Shown here: piece after piece, positions 1-8,382 of the stretch | Numbering within the stretch: position 1 is the stretch's first letter | Layout of the letters: each line of letters starts with the position of its first letter | NCBI RefSeq assembly: GCF_900103805.1 | Contig: NZ_FNIB01000004.1 | Span: 326,339-390,338 of the forward strand | Direction of reading: 5' to 3' | Source: Cryobacterium flavum | Lineage (GTDB): Bacteria > Actinomycetota > Actinomycetes > Actinomycetales > Microbacteriaceae | DNA: 64,000 bases | Notes under the pieces: model-generated | Database searches by the model: none | Told to the model about the DNA's origin: nothing | Seen by the model: the letters and a program-made list of their open reading frames with translations, nothing else | Made by a program: the position numbers and the translations under genes

Positions 1-2
1 TC

Positions 3-488
3 CTGCTCGTCAAATATGCCGGAGCTGCCCTGTTCTGCCTCGTGGCGACGCTGACCCTCACGGTGTCCGGAGCGATTATCGGGGCCGCGCTCTTCCCGGT
101 CGGCCCGGTCACGCTGCTCTCCGGCGACACCATCAGCGTCAGCGAGTCGCTCGCGCGCTCACTGCTGGTGGCGGCCTATGTCACGGTGTCCCTGCTGGGC
201 CTGTCGATGATCGGGCTGTTCATTTCCACGCTCACCGACGTTCCCGTCGGGGCCATGGCGGCGACGATCGTGGTCTCGGTGGTCGCGCAGATCCTCGATG
301 TGATTCCGCAGCTGTCCTGGCTGCACCCGTGGCTGTTCAGCCACTACTGGCTCGGTTTCGCCGACCTGCTGCGGCAGCCTCTCGACCTCGGCTCGTTCGG
401 TCAGAATGCGATCGTGCAGCTGGGTTACCTGGCCGTTTTCGGGGCGCTGGCCTACAGCCGTTTCGTGACCAAGGACATCCTGTCCTGA
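3..488 (+). CDS. ABC transporter permease, C-terminal part (5' end outside window)
   Basis: The reading frame is open from the first bases of the window to a TGA at 486-488, so only the last ~160 residues are present. The visible part is very hydrophobic, with about four membrane segments and a short polar loop with an HPWLFSHYW stretch. This resembles the last half of ABC-2 type permeases that work with a separate ATPase. No ATPase is visible, and the substrate cannot be told. A strong hairpin follows directly. Family assignment is from overall character, so it is moderate; the membrane nature is clear. Confidence 0.65.
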   Translation: MLVKYAGAALFCLVATLTLTVSGAIIGAALFPVGPVTLLSGDTISVSESLARSLLVAAYVTVSLLGLSMIGLFISTLTDVPVGAMAATIVVSVVAQILDVIPQLSWLHPWLFSHYWLGFADLLRQPLDLGSFGQNAIVQLGYLAVFGALAYSRFVTKDILS

Positions 489-501
489 CGGAGTTAACGA
501 G

Positions 502-532
502 ACAGGGCCGAATCCAATGGATCCGGCCCTGT
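502..532 (+). terminator. hairpin terminator after the ABC permease
   Basis: A 9-base arm at 502-510 (ACAGGGCCG) pairs with 524-532, and inner bases 512-515 pair with 519-522, leaving a three-base loop. It begins 13 bases after the permease stop. There is no long T-run. It separates the permease from the opposing tRNA gene. Confidence 0.6.
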
Positions 533-579
533 GAACTGTCTCAACCAGTCCTCGTTGATTTCTCGAAAGAAATCTCCGT

Positions 580-663
580 GTCCGAGATGGGAATTGAACC
601 CACACGCCCTTAACGGGCACTGGCACCTCAAGCCAGCGCGTCTACCAATTCCGCCACCCGGAC
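580..663 (-). tRNA. tRNA-Leu (anticodon GAG)
   Basis: Read on the minus strand, an 84-base cloverleaf can be folded. The acceptor GTCCGGG pairs with CTCGGAC with one G-T pair. The anticodon stem CTGGC/GCCAG encloses the loop TTGAGGT, giving anticodon GAG. A long variable arm of class II type (GCCCGTTAAGGGC) and a T-arm GTGGG-TTCAATT-CCCAT follow. The long variable arm and GAG anticodon identify leucine. CCA is not encoded after the discriminator base. Confidence 0.95.
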
Positions 664-769
664 TGGGTGAAACGGCCTCCGGATGAACCGGCTGCCGAGG
701 TAACAACTTAGCACGGATTAGAACACCCGTCGTGTCACCGGCGCCGGCGCCGACGGGTAGCGTTTGACC

Positions 770-2137
770 ATGGCTTCCCTTTCGAACGTGCCCCCGGCCG
801 CAACTTCCGCTGATTCAGTGGGTAGCCCGCCCGCAGCGGTCGCCCAGAAACTCGACCTGACCGCCGAAATCGCGCGGGATCTCATCCGCTTCGACACCAC
901 GAACTACGGTGAGGGTCGCTCCAACGGCGAAACGGATGCTGCCGAGTACGTGGCCGAGAAGCTGCGCGGCCTCGGCCTGAAGCCCGAGCTGTTCGATTCC
1001 GAACCGGGCCGAACCAGCGTGGTGGCCAGGGTGAAGGGCCGCGACGCGTCGCGGAGCGCCCTGGTCGTGCACGGTCACCTCGACGTTGTGCCGGCCGACG
1101 CGGCCAACTGGAGCGTTGATCCGTTCGCCGGCGTCATCAAGGACGGACTGCTCTGGGGTCGTGGTGCCGTCGACATGAAGAACATGGACGCCATGATCCT
1201 GGCGTCCCTGCAAGACGTGATCGCCGCCCAGGGCGCACCGGAGCGTGACCTCGTCATCGCGTTCTTCGCCGACGAAGAGGCCGGCGGCGTGCTTGGTTCG
1301 CACTTTCTGGTCAAGGAACACCCGCACCTGTTCGACGGAGCCGCCGAAGCCATCAGCGAGGTCGGTGGCTACTCGATCACGCTCGGTGGCAAACGCGCCT
1401 ACCTGCTGCAAACCGGGGAGAAGGCGCTGATCTGGGTCAAGCTCGTCGCGCGCGGCGAGGCCGGACACGGCTCCCGCATGCACCCGAACAACGCCATCAC
1501 CCGCCTTGCAGGCGCCGTGGCGAAACTCGGTCGGCACGAGTGGCCGATTCGCCTGACCGATACGACCGAGCAGCTGCTCGGCGAAATCGCTCGCATTCTC
1601 GATGTCGATCCGCAGCGGGTCGGCCCCGACGAACTCGCCCTGGCAACCGGTACGGCTTCCGGTTTCATCCAGGCCAGCCTGCGCACGACGGCCAACCCCA
1701 CCGGCCTGACCGCCGGCTACAAGCACAACGTCATCCCGGACATGGCCGAAGCCCTCATCGACATTCGATCACTGCCGGGCGAGGAAGACCTCGTACTCGC
1801 CCAGATTCAGGAGATTGTCGGTTCCGACATGGAGATCGTCACGATGCACCGCGATATCGGTTTGGAGACCGAATTCAGCGGACCGCTGATCGAGGCCGTC
1901 GTGGGCACTCTGGAGCGCCACGACCCCGGAGCCCCGGTGTTGCCCTACCTGTTGTCGGCGGGAACCGACAACAAGGCGCTCAGCACGCTCGGCATCAAGG
2001 GCTACGGTTTTGCACCACTTCGCCTCCCGGCCGACTTGGACTTTCCTGCGATGTTCCACGGAGTGGATGAGCGGGTGCCGCTGGACGCATTAGTGTTTGG
2101 CAGGCAGGTTCTGACCGACCTGTTCTCTAGTTACTAG
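770..2137 (+). CDS. M20 family zinc metallopeptidase / amidohydrolase
   Basis: A 455-residue M20/M25/M40 hydrolase, expected to be a cytoplasmic di-zinc exo- or dipeptidase or N-acyl-amino-acid deacylase. Metal-site motifs are easy to see: HGHLDVVPAD (first His/Asp), WGRGAVDMKN (bridging Asp), and DEEAGG (catalytic Glu and metal Glu). A late SAGTDNK motif sits near the C-terminus. The ATG at 770 is preferred over TTG at 764 because a TAGCGT -10 box lies at 758-763, six bases upstream, which suggests a leaderless mRNA. No signal peptide is seen. The gene stands alone, with uppP following 71 bases later. The substrate is not predictable from sequence. Confidence 0.85.
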   Translation: MASLSNVPPAATSADSVGSPPAAVAQKLDLTAEIARDLIRFDTTNYGEGRSNGETDAAEYVAEKLRGLGLKPELFDSEPGRTSVVARVKGRDASRSALVVHGHLDVVPADAANWSVDPFAGVIKDGLLWGRGAVDMKNMDAMILASLQDVIAAQGAPERDLVIAFFADEEAGGVLGSHFLVKEHPHLFDGAAEAISEVGGYSITLGGKRAYLLQTGEKALIWVKLVARGEAGHGSRMHPNNAITRLAGAVAKLGRHEWPIRLTDTTEQLLGEIARILDVDPQRVGPDELALATGTASGFIQASLRTTANPTGLTAGYKHNVIPDMAEALIDIRSLPGEEDLVLAQIQEIVGSDMEIVTMHRDIGLETEFSGPLIEAVVGTLERHDPGAPVLPYLLSAGTDNKALSTLGIKGYGFAPLRLPADLDFPAMFHGVDERVPLDALVFGRQVLTDLFSSY

Positions 2138-2208
2138 CACCAGGTTCGATCCCAACGGGTTTGAGCTCAGTCGGCGTCAGCTGAAAAAAATCTGAGAAAG
2201 CGAAGCGC

Positions 2209-3063
2209 GTGGACTTTCTGAATGCGATCATCCTGGGCCTCGTTCAGGGGTTGACCGAATTTCTTCCGGTGTCGTCGAGTGCCCACATCACGATCGTCGG
2301 CCAGTTTCTCGGCACCGGTGAAGACCCTGGGGCTCGGTTCACGGCCATCACCCAGATCGGCACCGAGGCTGCCGTCGTCATTTTCTTCTGGCGTGACATC
2401 GTGCGCATCATCGGCCAGTGGGCCAAGTCCCTCACCGGCCGGGTTTCCCGCAAGGATCCGGATGCCCGCATGGGCTGGCTGATCATCCTCGGCTCGCTGC
2501 CGATCATCGTGCTCGGCCTGCTGTTTCAAAACCAGATCGAGACCGTGCTGCGCTCGCTCTGGATCACCGCAACCATGCTCATCGTCTTTGGAATCCTGCT
2601 TGGCATCGCCGACCACGTCGGTGCCAAGAGGCGCCAACTGCGAGACATTACCTTCGGGCACGGCGCAATCTATGGTTTCGCCCAGGCACTCGCGCTCATC
2701 CCCGGCGTGTCCCGCTCGGGGGGAACCATCACCGCCGGGCTGTTCCTCGGCTACGAGCGCGCCGCAGCGGCCCGCTACGCCTTCCTGCTGGCGATTCCCG
2801 CCGTGCTTGGTAGTGGCTTCTACCAGGTCTACAAGTCCATCGCCGATCCCTGCCTGGCCGGCGCGACGACGTGCACTCCGGAGATTTTCGGACCGCTCGA
2901 AATATTGGTCGCGACGGTCATTGCCTTCATCGTCGCCCTCGGAGTCATCGCGTTCTTCATGAACTACATTTCTAAGCGGAGTTTTCTGCCGTTCGTGATC
3001 TATCGCATCGTGCTGGGCATCGTGCTGTTCGTGCTTCTCGGCACCAACGTCATCTCGGCCTAG
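2209..3063 (+). CDS. uppP: undecaprenyl-diphosphatase UppP (BacA family)
   Basis: This membrane enzyme dephosphorylates undecaprenyl pyrophosphate, recycling the lipid carrier for cell-wall synthesis; loss of the family raises bacitracin sensitivity. The protein is 284 residues with about eight membrane segments. The two active-site regions are intact: [12 protein letters not shown] near residue 20 and PGVSRSGGT near residue 165. The start is GTG at 2209. Uppermost upstream bases include GAAAGCGAAG but no strong ribosome site. A hairpin terminator follows at once. The position just before mshC is a common actinobacterial arrangement. Confidence 0.95.
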   Translation: MDFLNAIILGLVQGLTEFLPVSSSAHITIVGQFLGTGEDPGARFTAITQIGTEAAVVIFFWRDIVRIIGQWAKSLTGRVSRKDPDARMGWLIILGSLPIIVLGLLFQNQIETVLRSLWITATMLIVFGILLGIADHVGAKRRQLRDITFGHGAIYGFAQALALIPGVSRSGGTITAGLFLGYERAAAARYAFLLAIPAVLGSGFYQVYKSIADPCLAGATTCTPEIFGPLEILVATVIAFIVALGVIAFFMNYISKRSFLPFVIYRIVLGIVLFVLLGTNVISA

Positions 3064-3069
3064 CCATAA

Positions 3070-3094
3070 CGCCCCGGCCCGATCGGCCGGGGCG
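3070..3094 (+). terminator. hairpin terminator after uppP
   Basis: Ten-base GC-only arms, CGCCCCGGCC (3070-3079) and GGCCGGGGCG (3085-3094), enclose a five-base loop and start seven bases after the uppP stop codon. No T-run follows, as is common in actinobacteria. It separates uppP from the leaderless mshC promoter. Confidence 0.65.
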
Positions 3095-3129
3095 CGAAAC
3101 CACTGCCGCATCAAAGCTAGGCTGGTTCA

Positions 3130-4437
3130 ATGCGTGCATGGGAACGACCCGAAATTGTCTCCGTCCCCGGCGAGTCGGGTGCACCCTGGCTCCATGATAC
3201 GAAAACTGACAGCCTGGTGCTGGCCCAGCCACGCGATGCAGCCCGGCTCTACGTCTGCGGCATCACGCCGTACGACGCCACCCACATCGGCCACGCAAAC
3301 ACTTACCTCGCCTTCGACACCCTGCAGCGGGTCTGGATCGACGCCGGGTTTCGCGTGCACTACGCCCAAAACGTGACGGATGTCGACGACCCGCTCCTGG
3401 AGCGGGCGAGCGCCACCGGCGTCAACTGGCGCGACCTGGCCGAGTCCCAGGTTGATCTGTTCCGCACCGACATGCAGGCCCTCGGCATCATTCCGCCCAA
3501 CGACTTCGTCGCCGTGACCGAGGTCATTGACGAGGTCGCCGCTGCCGTAGCGCTGCTGCAGCAAGCCGGACTGGCCTACCCGGTACCGACCGACGACGCC
3601 ATCGCCGGCGCCGACGGAACGATCGCCGCCGACCTCTATTTCGATATTCAGGCCGCCGAAGCCAGCACGGACTGGACCCTGGGCGACGAGAGCAACCTCG
3701 ACCCGGTCAGCATGCTCCGCCTCTTCGCCGAGCGCGGGGGAGACCCCGACCGGGCAGGCAAGCGCGATCGCCTCGACCCCCTGCTCTGGAAGGCGGCGCG
3801 CGCCGGCGAACCCGTCTGGGAATCGCCCGTCGGCGCCGGGCGCCCCGGTTGGCACATCGAATGTTCGGTCATCGCCCTCAAAGAGCTCGGGACCGACTTC
3901 ACCGTGCAGGGTGGCGGATCAGACCTGATCTTCCCGCACCACGATATGAGCGCCGGGCACGCGGAGGCGCTGTCCGGGCATCCGCTCGCCGGGGTCTACA
4001 GCCACACCGGCATGGTCGCCTACCGGGGCGAGAAGATGAGCAAGTCCCTCGGCAACCTTGTACTGGTCTCGAGACTTCGTGCCCAGAATTTTGACCCGCG
4101 CGCGATCCGGCTGGCTCTGCTGGCCCGGCACTACCGAACCGACTGGGAATGGACCGCCGCGCTCCTGGACGAGGCCGTCGCGCGCCTGTCCGCCTGGTCG
4201 GCGGCGTTCGGTGCTGCGTCGCTCGGCACGGTCGCCGTGAACGCCTCCGAGGGTGCCGCCAGTACAGCAACACCTGGTTCGGCTGCCGCTCTGGTCGACG
4301 CCCTCCGCCTCGCACTGCGCCACGACCTGGACACACCACAGGCCCTGCAGCTCATTGACGACGCGGTCGCCAGTGAGCTCGATGACGTCGCACTGGTCAA
4401 TCAGGCCATCAGCGCTCTCCTCGGCGTCGCTCTGTAA
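3130..4437 (+). CDS. mshC: L-cysteine:1D-myo-inositol 2-amino-2-deoxy-alpha-D-glucopyranoside ligase MshC
   Basis: MshC joins cysteine to GlcN-inositol using ATP, the third committed step of mycothiol synthesis. It is related to cysteinyl-tRNA synthetase. The 435-residue protein has the class I signatures: YDATHIGHA (HIGH motif, about residue 50) and KMSKSLGNL (about residue 300). Zinc ligands are suggested by YVCGITPYD and HIECS. It is shorter than CysS and lacks the tRNA-binding C-terminal domain, which supports MshC over CysS. A TAGGCT box at 3118-3123 lies six bases before the ATG, so the mRNA is probably leaderless. It converges with the PAC2 gene, three bases away. Confidence 0.93.
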   Translation: MRAWERPEIVSVPGESGAPWLHDTKTDSLVLAQPRDAARLYVCGITPYDATHIGHANTYLAFDTLQRVWIDAGFRVHYAQNVTDVDDPLLERASATGVNWRDLAESQVDLFRTDMQALGIIPPNDFVAVTEVIDEVAAAVALLQQAGLAYPVPTDDAIAGADGTIAADLYFDIQAAEASTDWTLGDESNLDPVSMLRLFAERGGDPDRAGKRDRLDPLLWKAARAGEPVWESPVGAGRPGWHIECSVIALKELGTDFTVQGGGSDLIFPHHDMSAGHAEALSGHPLAGVYSHTGMVAYRGEKMSKSLGNLVLVSRLRAQNFDPRAIRLALLARHYRTDWEWTAALLDEAVARLSAWSAAFGAASLGTVAVNASEGAASTATPGSAAALVDALRLALRHDLDTPQALQLIDDAVASELDDVALVNQAISALLGVAL

Positions 4438-4440
4438 GGC

Positions 4441-5409
4441 CTAGTGCCGTGGCCCGTCGGGCCTGGTGCCGGGCCCGTCGGAGCGGCCGTCTGGCCGACC
4501 ATCGGCACGTCCGTCGCGTCCGTCGGTACCGCGCTTGCGCAGGTACTTCTCGAATTCCTGCGCGATGGCCTCGCCGCTCGCCTCCGGCGAGTCGACCGTG
4601 TCGCGGGCCTGCTCCAGCTGGGCGATGTACGCGGCCATCTCCTCATCCTCACCGGCCAGCACATCGATACCGCTCTCCCAATCGGCGGCCTCGGTTACCA
4701 GCACGCCCCTGGGGATCACCACGTCGATGACCTCTTCCAGCTTGTCGATCAAAGCGAGCATCGCCTTGGGCGACGGTGCGTTGTGCACGTAGTGGGGAAC
4801 GGATGCCCAAATCGACAGGGTGGGAATTCCCACCGTCTCCGCGGCGTCCGACAGAACGCTGAGAATGCCAACCGGACCCTCGTAATTACTGCGTTCGATC
4901 TGCAGTTCGGCGCGCACCTGGGCGTTATCGCTCGACACGAAGATCGAAATGGGCCGGGTATGCGGAACATCGGCGAGCATCGCCCCGAGGAACACGACGC
5001 CGCTCACGTCAGCGGCGAGGGCGGCGTCGAGAATCTCCGCGGCAAAACTCTTCCAACTGCGCGACGGCTCCGTACCGATCAGCAGGTAGATGTTGCCAGC
5101 ATTCGTTCCACTGACGCGCAGCTGCGCGTCGTCGGCCAGCGGCACACCGGCCACACCGGGATTCGTCGGGCCGTACATGATCGCGCTCGGCCAGCCGAGC
5201 GAGCGCACGCCATCTTCATTGGTTGACACGGTCGGCCGATTGAACTGGTAATCGAAGTACAACTCCGGATCGACCTCGGTGATCATCTCGACGTCGAGGA
5301 GTTCCTTCAGCGCGCGAACCGCGCCCGTTGCGGCCTCGCCGGCGTCATTCCAGCCTTCGAAAGCAACGACCAGCAGCCGTCCGCCCAGAAACCCATTACC
5401 GTCAGCCAC
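4441..5409 (-). CDS. PAC2 family protein (proteasome-assembly-chaperone-like)
   Basis: A PAC2-fold protein of 322 residues with the N-terminal FEGWNDAGEAA motif and the inner VPHTRPI motif typical of the family. Actinobacterial PAC2 proteins have no firmly known role; the fold relates to proteasome assembly chaperones. The GTG at 5409 is preferred because GAGGA lies about ten bases upstream; the frame extends to 5460 without a ribosome site. The C-terminal ~25 residues are low-complexity, a run of Asp-Gly-Arg and Asp-Gly-Pro units, probably disordered. A second PAC2 paralogue lies at 59341-60264. It is divergent from the HAD-TrmI ORF. Confidence 0.8.
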   Translation of the reverse strand: MADGNGFLGGRLLVVAFEGWNDAGEAATGAVRALKELLDVEMITEVDPELYFDYQFNRPTVSTNEDGVRSLGWPSAIMYGPTNPGVAGVPLADDAQLRVSGTNAGNIYLLIGTEPSRSWKSFAAEILDAALAADVSGVVFLGAMLADVPHTRPISIFVSSDNAQVRAELQIERSNYEGPVGILSVLSDAAETVGIPTLSIWASVPHYVHNAPSPKAMLALIDKLEEVIDVVIPRGVLVTEAADWESGIDVLAGEDEEMAAYIAQLEQARDTVDSPEASGEAIAQEFEKYLRKRGTDGRDGRADGRPDGRSDGPGTRPDGPRH

Positions 5410-5490
5410 CGTGTTTGTCCTCAATTCCTCGTGCCTTCCGCGTGGAGGGCCTTCAGTCAAGGATAGGCGGTGGCCCTACACTTGAACCCC

Positions 5491-7257
5491 GTGAATGTTT
5501 TTCCTCTGCCGCTGCCCACGCCCGCTTCCCTCCCCGCCGCTGTCCTCTGGGACATGGACGGCACGATCGTTGACACCGAACCGTACTGGATGCGCGCGGA
5601 AACCGAGCTGGTAGCCGAATTCGGCGGTGTCTGGACCCACGACGACGGCATGCTGCTGGTCGGGTCCGGACTGTGGAACTCGGCAGCGATCCTGCAATCG
5701 CGCGGGGTGGACCTCACCCCGGATGCCATCGTCGCGCGCCTCACCGACCGCGTGCAGGAGCAGCTGGCCGAACACGGCATTCCCTGGCGTCCCGGTTCTC
5801 GTGAGCTCCTGCAGCAGCTGAAGGTGGCCGGCGTGCCGACTGCGCTCGTCACCATGTCGGTGGAGCGGATGGCCCGCCAGATCATCGACCTCATCGACTT
5901 TGCAGCCTTCGACGTTGTCGTCGCCGGCGACATGGTCGAAAACAGCAAGCCGCATCCGGATCCCTACCTGGTCGCCGCCCGGCAACTCGGCGTCAACCCG
6001 GCGGAATGCATCGCGATCGAGGATTCCGGGCCCGGTGTCGAATCCGCCGTCGCTGCCGGCACCATCACCATCGCCGTTCCCCACCAGATCGACCTGCCGG
6101 AGAGCGCCCTGTACACGCGCTGGTCGACGCTCGAAGGGCGAACGATCCACGACATTGCGGCGTTGTTCCACTCCTCGGAGCGTTCCGATTCGGCCGCTCC
6201 CGTTCATTCTCTCGCCCCCCACCGGGTTCGCCCGCAACGAAAGCGCACCACTCGCATGAGCAGCAACCAGGTTATTCAAAACAGTGGACTCTTTCGCATT
6301 GGCGACCGGGTGCAACTCACCGGGCCCAAAGGGCGCATGAACACCATCACCCTTCAGGAAGGTCTGACCTTTCACACCCATCGCGGCATTCTCGCGCACG
6401 ACGACATCATCGGGCAGCCCGACGGCTCGGTCGTCACCAACAACGTCGGCGTTGAACACCTCGCGCTGCGCCCGCTGCTGGTGGACTTCGTGATGAGCAT
6501 GCCGCGCGGTGCCGCCATCATCTATCCCAAGGACGCTGCCCAGATTCTGGCGCAGGCGGACATCTTTCCCGGTGCCACTGTCGTCGAGGCCGGAGTCGGT
6601 TCCGGGGCACTGTCTCTCTGGCTGCTTCGCGCAATCGGACCGGCCGGCCGTCTCGCATCCTTTGAACGGCGTGAAGAATTCGCCGATGTCGCCCGCGACA
6701 ACATCGCCACCTTCCTCGGAAACGATCCGCAGAACTGGACCATCACGCTCGGCGACCTCGCCGAGACGCTGCCCGACACCATGCCGTCGCACAGCGTCGA
6801 CCGGGTGGTCCTGGACATGCTGGCGCCCTGGGAATGCCTGGGCGCAGTCTCCGAAGCTCTCAAGCCCGGGGGAGTGCTGCTCTGCTACGTCGCCACGGTG
6901 ACGCAGCTGTCCCGCGTGGCCGAGGCCATCCGCGGTACCGGTTTTTACACCAATCCGGATTCCAACGAAACGATGATTCGCGGATGGCATGTGGAAGGTC
7001 TCGCGGTACGACCCGACCACCGCATGATCGGCCACACCGGTTTTCTGATCACGGCTCGTCGCCTCGCGCCCGACACGATCCTGCCCGAATTGAAGCGGCG
7101 TCCGTCGAAGACGGACTTCAGCGACGCCGATGTCGAAGCCTGGACGCCGGGAGCGCTCGGTGAGCGCAACGTCAGCGCGAAGGTCATGCGCAAGCGCGTG
7201 CGCGCCGCGGGATCCAGCGCGGAGCTTTCCAAGGCCCGAGGCCTCGACGCCGGTTAG
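5491..7257 (+). CDS. trmI: fused HAD-family phosphatase and tRNA (adenine-58-N1)-methyltransferase TrmI
   Basis: One uninterrupted frame encodes two domains. Residues ~1-230 are a HAD hydrolase of the beta-phosphoglucomutase type: WDMDGTIVDTEP (nucleophile Asp), a Thr-containing VTMS, and a SKPHPDPY lysine motif followed by IEDSGPGVES. From residue 256 (ATG at 6256) the sequence matches actinobacterial TrmI, which makes m1A58 in tRNA: RPLLVDFVMSMPRG, YPKDAAQIL, the SAM loop EAGVGSGAL, DMLAPWE and YVATVTQLSR. In relatives the two are normally separate neighbours. Start: a TACACT box at 5477-5482 precedes the GTG by eight bases (leaderless); GTG at 5470 is an alternative. Whether a full fusion or two products is made is open. 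Confidence 0.85.
   Translation: MNVFPLPLPTPASLPAAVLWDMDGTIVDTEPYWMRAETELVAEFGGVWTHDDGMLLVGSGLWNSAAILQSRGVDLTPDAIVARLTDRVQEQLAEHGIPWRPGSRELLQQLKVAGVPTALVTMSVERMARQIIDLIDFAAFDVVVAGDMVENSKPHPDPYLVAARQLGVNPAECIAIEDSGPGVESAVAAGTITIAVPHQIDLPESALYTRWSTLEGRTIHDIAALFHSSERSDSAAPVHSLAPHRVRPQRKRTTRMSSNQVIQNSGLFRIGDRVQLTGPKGRMNTITLQEGLTFHTHRGILAHDDIIGQPDGSVVTNNVGVEHLALRPLLVDFVMSMPRGAAIIYPKDAAQILAQADIFPGATVVEAGVGSGALSLWLLRAIGPAGRLASFERREEFADVARDNIATFLGNDPQNWTITLGDLAETLPDTMPSHSVDRVVLDMLAPWECLGAVSEALKPGGVLLCYVATVTQLSRVAEAIRGTGFYTNPDSNETMIRGWHVEGLAVRPDHRMIGHTGFLITARRLAPDTILPELKRRPSKTDFSDADVEAWTPGALGERNVSAKVMRKRVRAAGSSAELSKARGLDAG
6256..7257 (+). other. internal start for a stand-alone TrmI product
   Basis: The ATG at 6256 lies in frame within the larger HAD-TrmI ORF and would give a 333-residue TrmI. 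Its beginning (FRIGDRVQLTGPKG soon after) aligns with the natural N-terminus of mycobacterial TrmI. The upstream bases hold only a weak purine stretch (AACGAAAG, ~12 bases away) and no TANNNT box at leaderless spacing. Independent initiation is therefore possible but not clearly signalled. Confidence 0.4.
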
Positions 7258-7377
7258 GATGAGTCCCGGCCCTTCTGGTTGTACCACGCCGAAGCCTGCG
7301 CCCCCGTAGCACCCGCACCCCTCACACCCGCGCAACAGATCCACGCTGCGCACCACCCTGTACTGAAAGAAGGACCT

Positions 7378-8316
7378 GTGCGCAAAGCATCCGCGCTGAT
7401 CATCACCGCCGGCCTCGTGATGACGGCACTGACCGCGTGTGCCGGCCCCGGCACTGCTCAGGCATCCTGTGACGCTGGGGCGCCCTCGGGCGCCGCGTCG
7501 AAACTGGTCTCGGTGACCGGTGATTTCGGCGCTGTTCCGGACATCAGCTTTCCGACACCCTTGAAGTCATCCACTACGCAGCGCACCGAAATCATCGCGG
7601 GTTCAGGGCCGCAGGTCGTTCCCGGCCAGATGGTCTCCGTCGAGTCGAACCTGTACAACGGCACGACCGGCGAGCCTCTGCAGCTGAGCGCTTTCGACGG
7701 CAGTACCGCCGTGGAGTTCGGACTGGGCGATGCTACCAATCCCGGATTTGTCGCCGGTCTGGTCTGTGCGCGCGTGGGTGAGCGCATCGCGGTCGTCATC
7801 GCGCCGGACGACGGCATCGGCGTCAACGATCAACTGCGCGTCAGCGCGACGGATTCTCTCGTGCTCGTCGTTGACATCGTGAAGGCCTTCCTGCCGCGAG
7901 CAGATGGAGCCGACCAGGCCGTCGCGAACGGTCTTCCTGCCGTCGTCCTCGATGCCGACGGCACCCCTGGAATCGTCCTTCCCTCCGGTGATGTGCCGAA
8001 AGCGCTGGAATTCGGCGTGCTCAAGAAGGGAACCGGCGAGAAGGTCGCGTCAGACGCTACCGTGGTGATCCACTACACCGGCCTCTTGTGGGCGAGTGAC
8101 AAGGTCTTCGAGTCCACGTGGGCGACGAGAACGCCTCGGGTAGTGCCACTTTCTGACCTTCCGCAGGGCCTGGCCACCGCGATTTCTGGTCAAACCGTTG
8201 GCTCCCAGCTGGTCGTTGTCGTTCCGCCAGCGCTGGGCTTTGGCCCAGCGGCGCAGGGCCAGGTCCCGGCTGGTTCAACGCTGGTGTACTCGGTCGATAT
8301 TCTAGGCATCAACTGA
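7378..8316 (+). CDS. FKBP-type peptidyl-prolyl isomerase lipoprotein
   Basis: A 312-residue secreted lipoprotein. The N-terminus has a basic start, a hydrophobic stretch and a lipobox LTAC followed by AGPG, so it should be cleaved at Cys and lipid-anchored. The GTG at 7378 is chosen because AAGAAGGA lies just upstream and the signal peptide begins there; the frame extends further upstream without such features. The C-terminal ~100 residues are an FKBP domain (VVIHYTGLLW, VFEST, VPPALGFG, VPAGSTLVYSVDIL). The middle region looks like a second, degenerate FKBP-like domain. It likely assists folding of exported proteins. Confidence 0.85.
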   Translation: MRKASALIITAGLVMTALTACAGPGTAQASCDAGAPSGAASKLVSVTGDFGAVPDISFPTPLKSSTTQRTEIIAGSGPQVVPGQMVSVESNLYNGTTGEPLQLSAFDGSTAVEFGLGDATNPGFVAGLVCARVGERIAVVIAPDDGIGVNDQLRVSATDSLVLVVDIVKAFLPRADGADQAVANGLPAVVLDADGTPGIVLPSGDVPKALEFGVLKKGTGEKVASDATVVIHYTGLLWASDKVFESTWATRTPRVVPLSDLPQGLATAISGQTVGSQLVVVVPPALGFGPAAQGQVPAGSTLVYSVDILGIN

Positions 8317-8382
8317 TTGTGGCGTTCCCACCGCGCCCGTGCCACCGCGTCTGACGCCTGGTTCGGGCGATAGGATCACACA

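Noticed and set aside
2167..3114. Minus-strand ORF opposite uppP
   Set aside because: Low-complexity charged translation typical of antisense frames; uppP is certain.
5476..7356. Long minus-strand ORF (626 codons) opposite HAD-trmI
   Set aside because: It is an antisense shadow of a high-GC gene; its translation has no family resemblance, while the plus strand has clear motifs.
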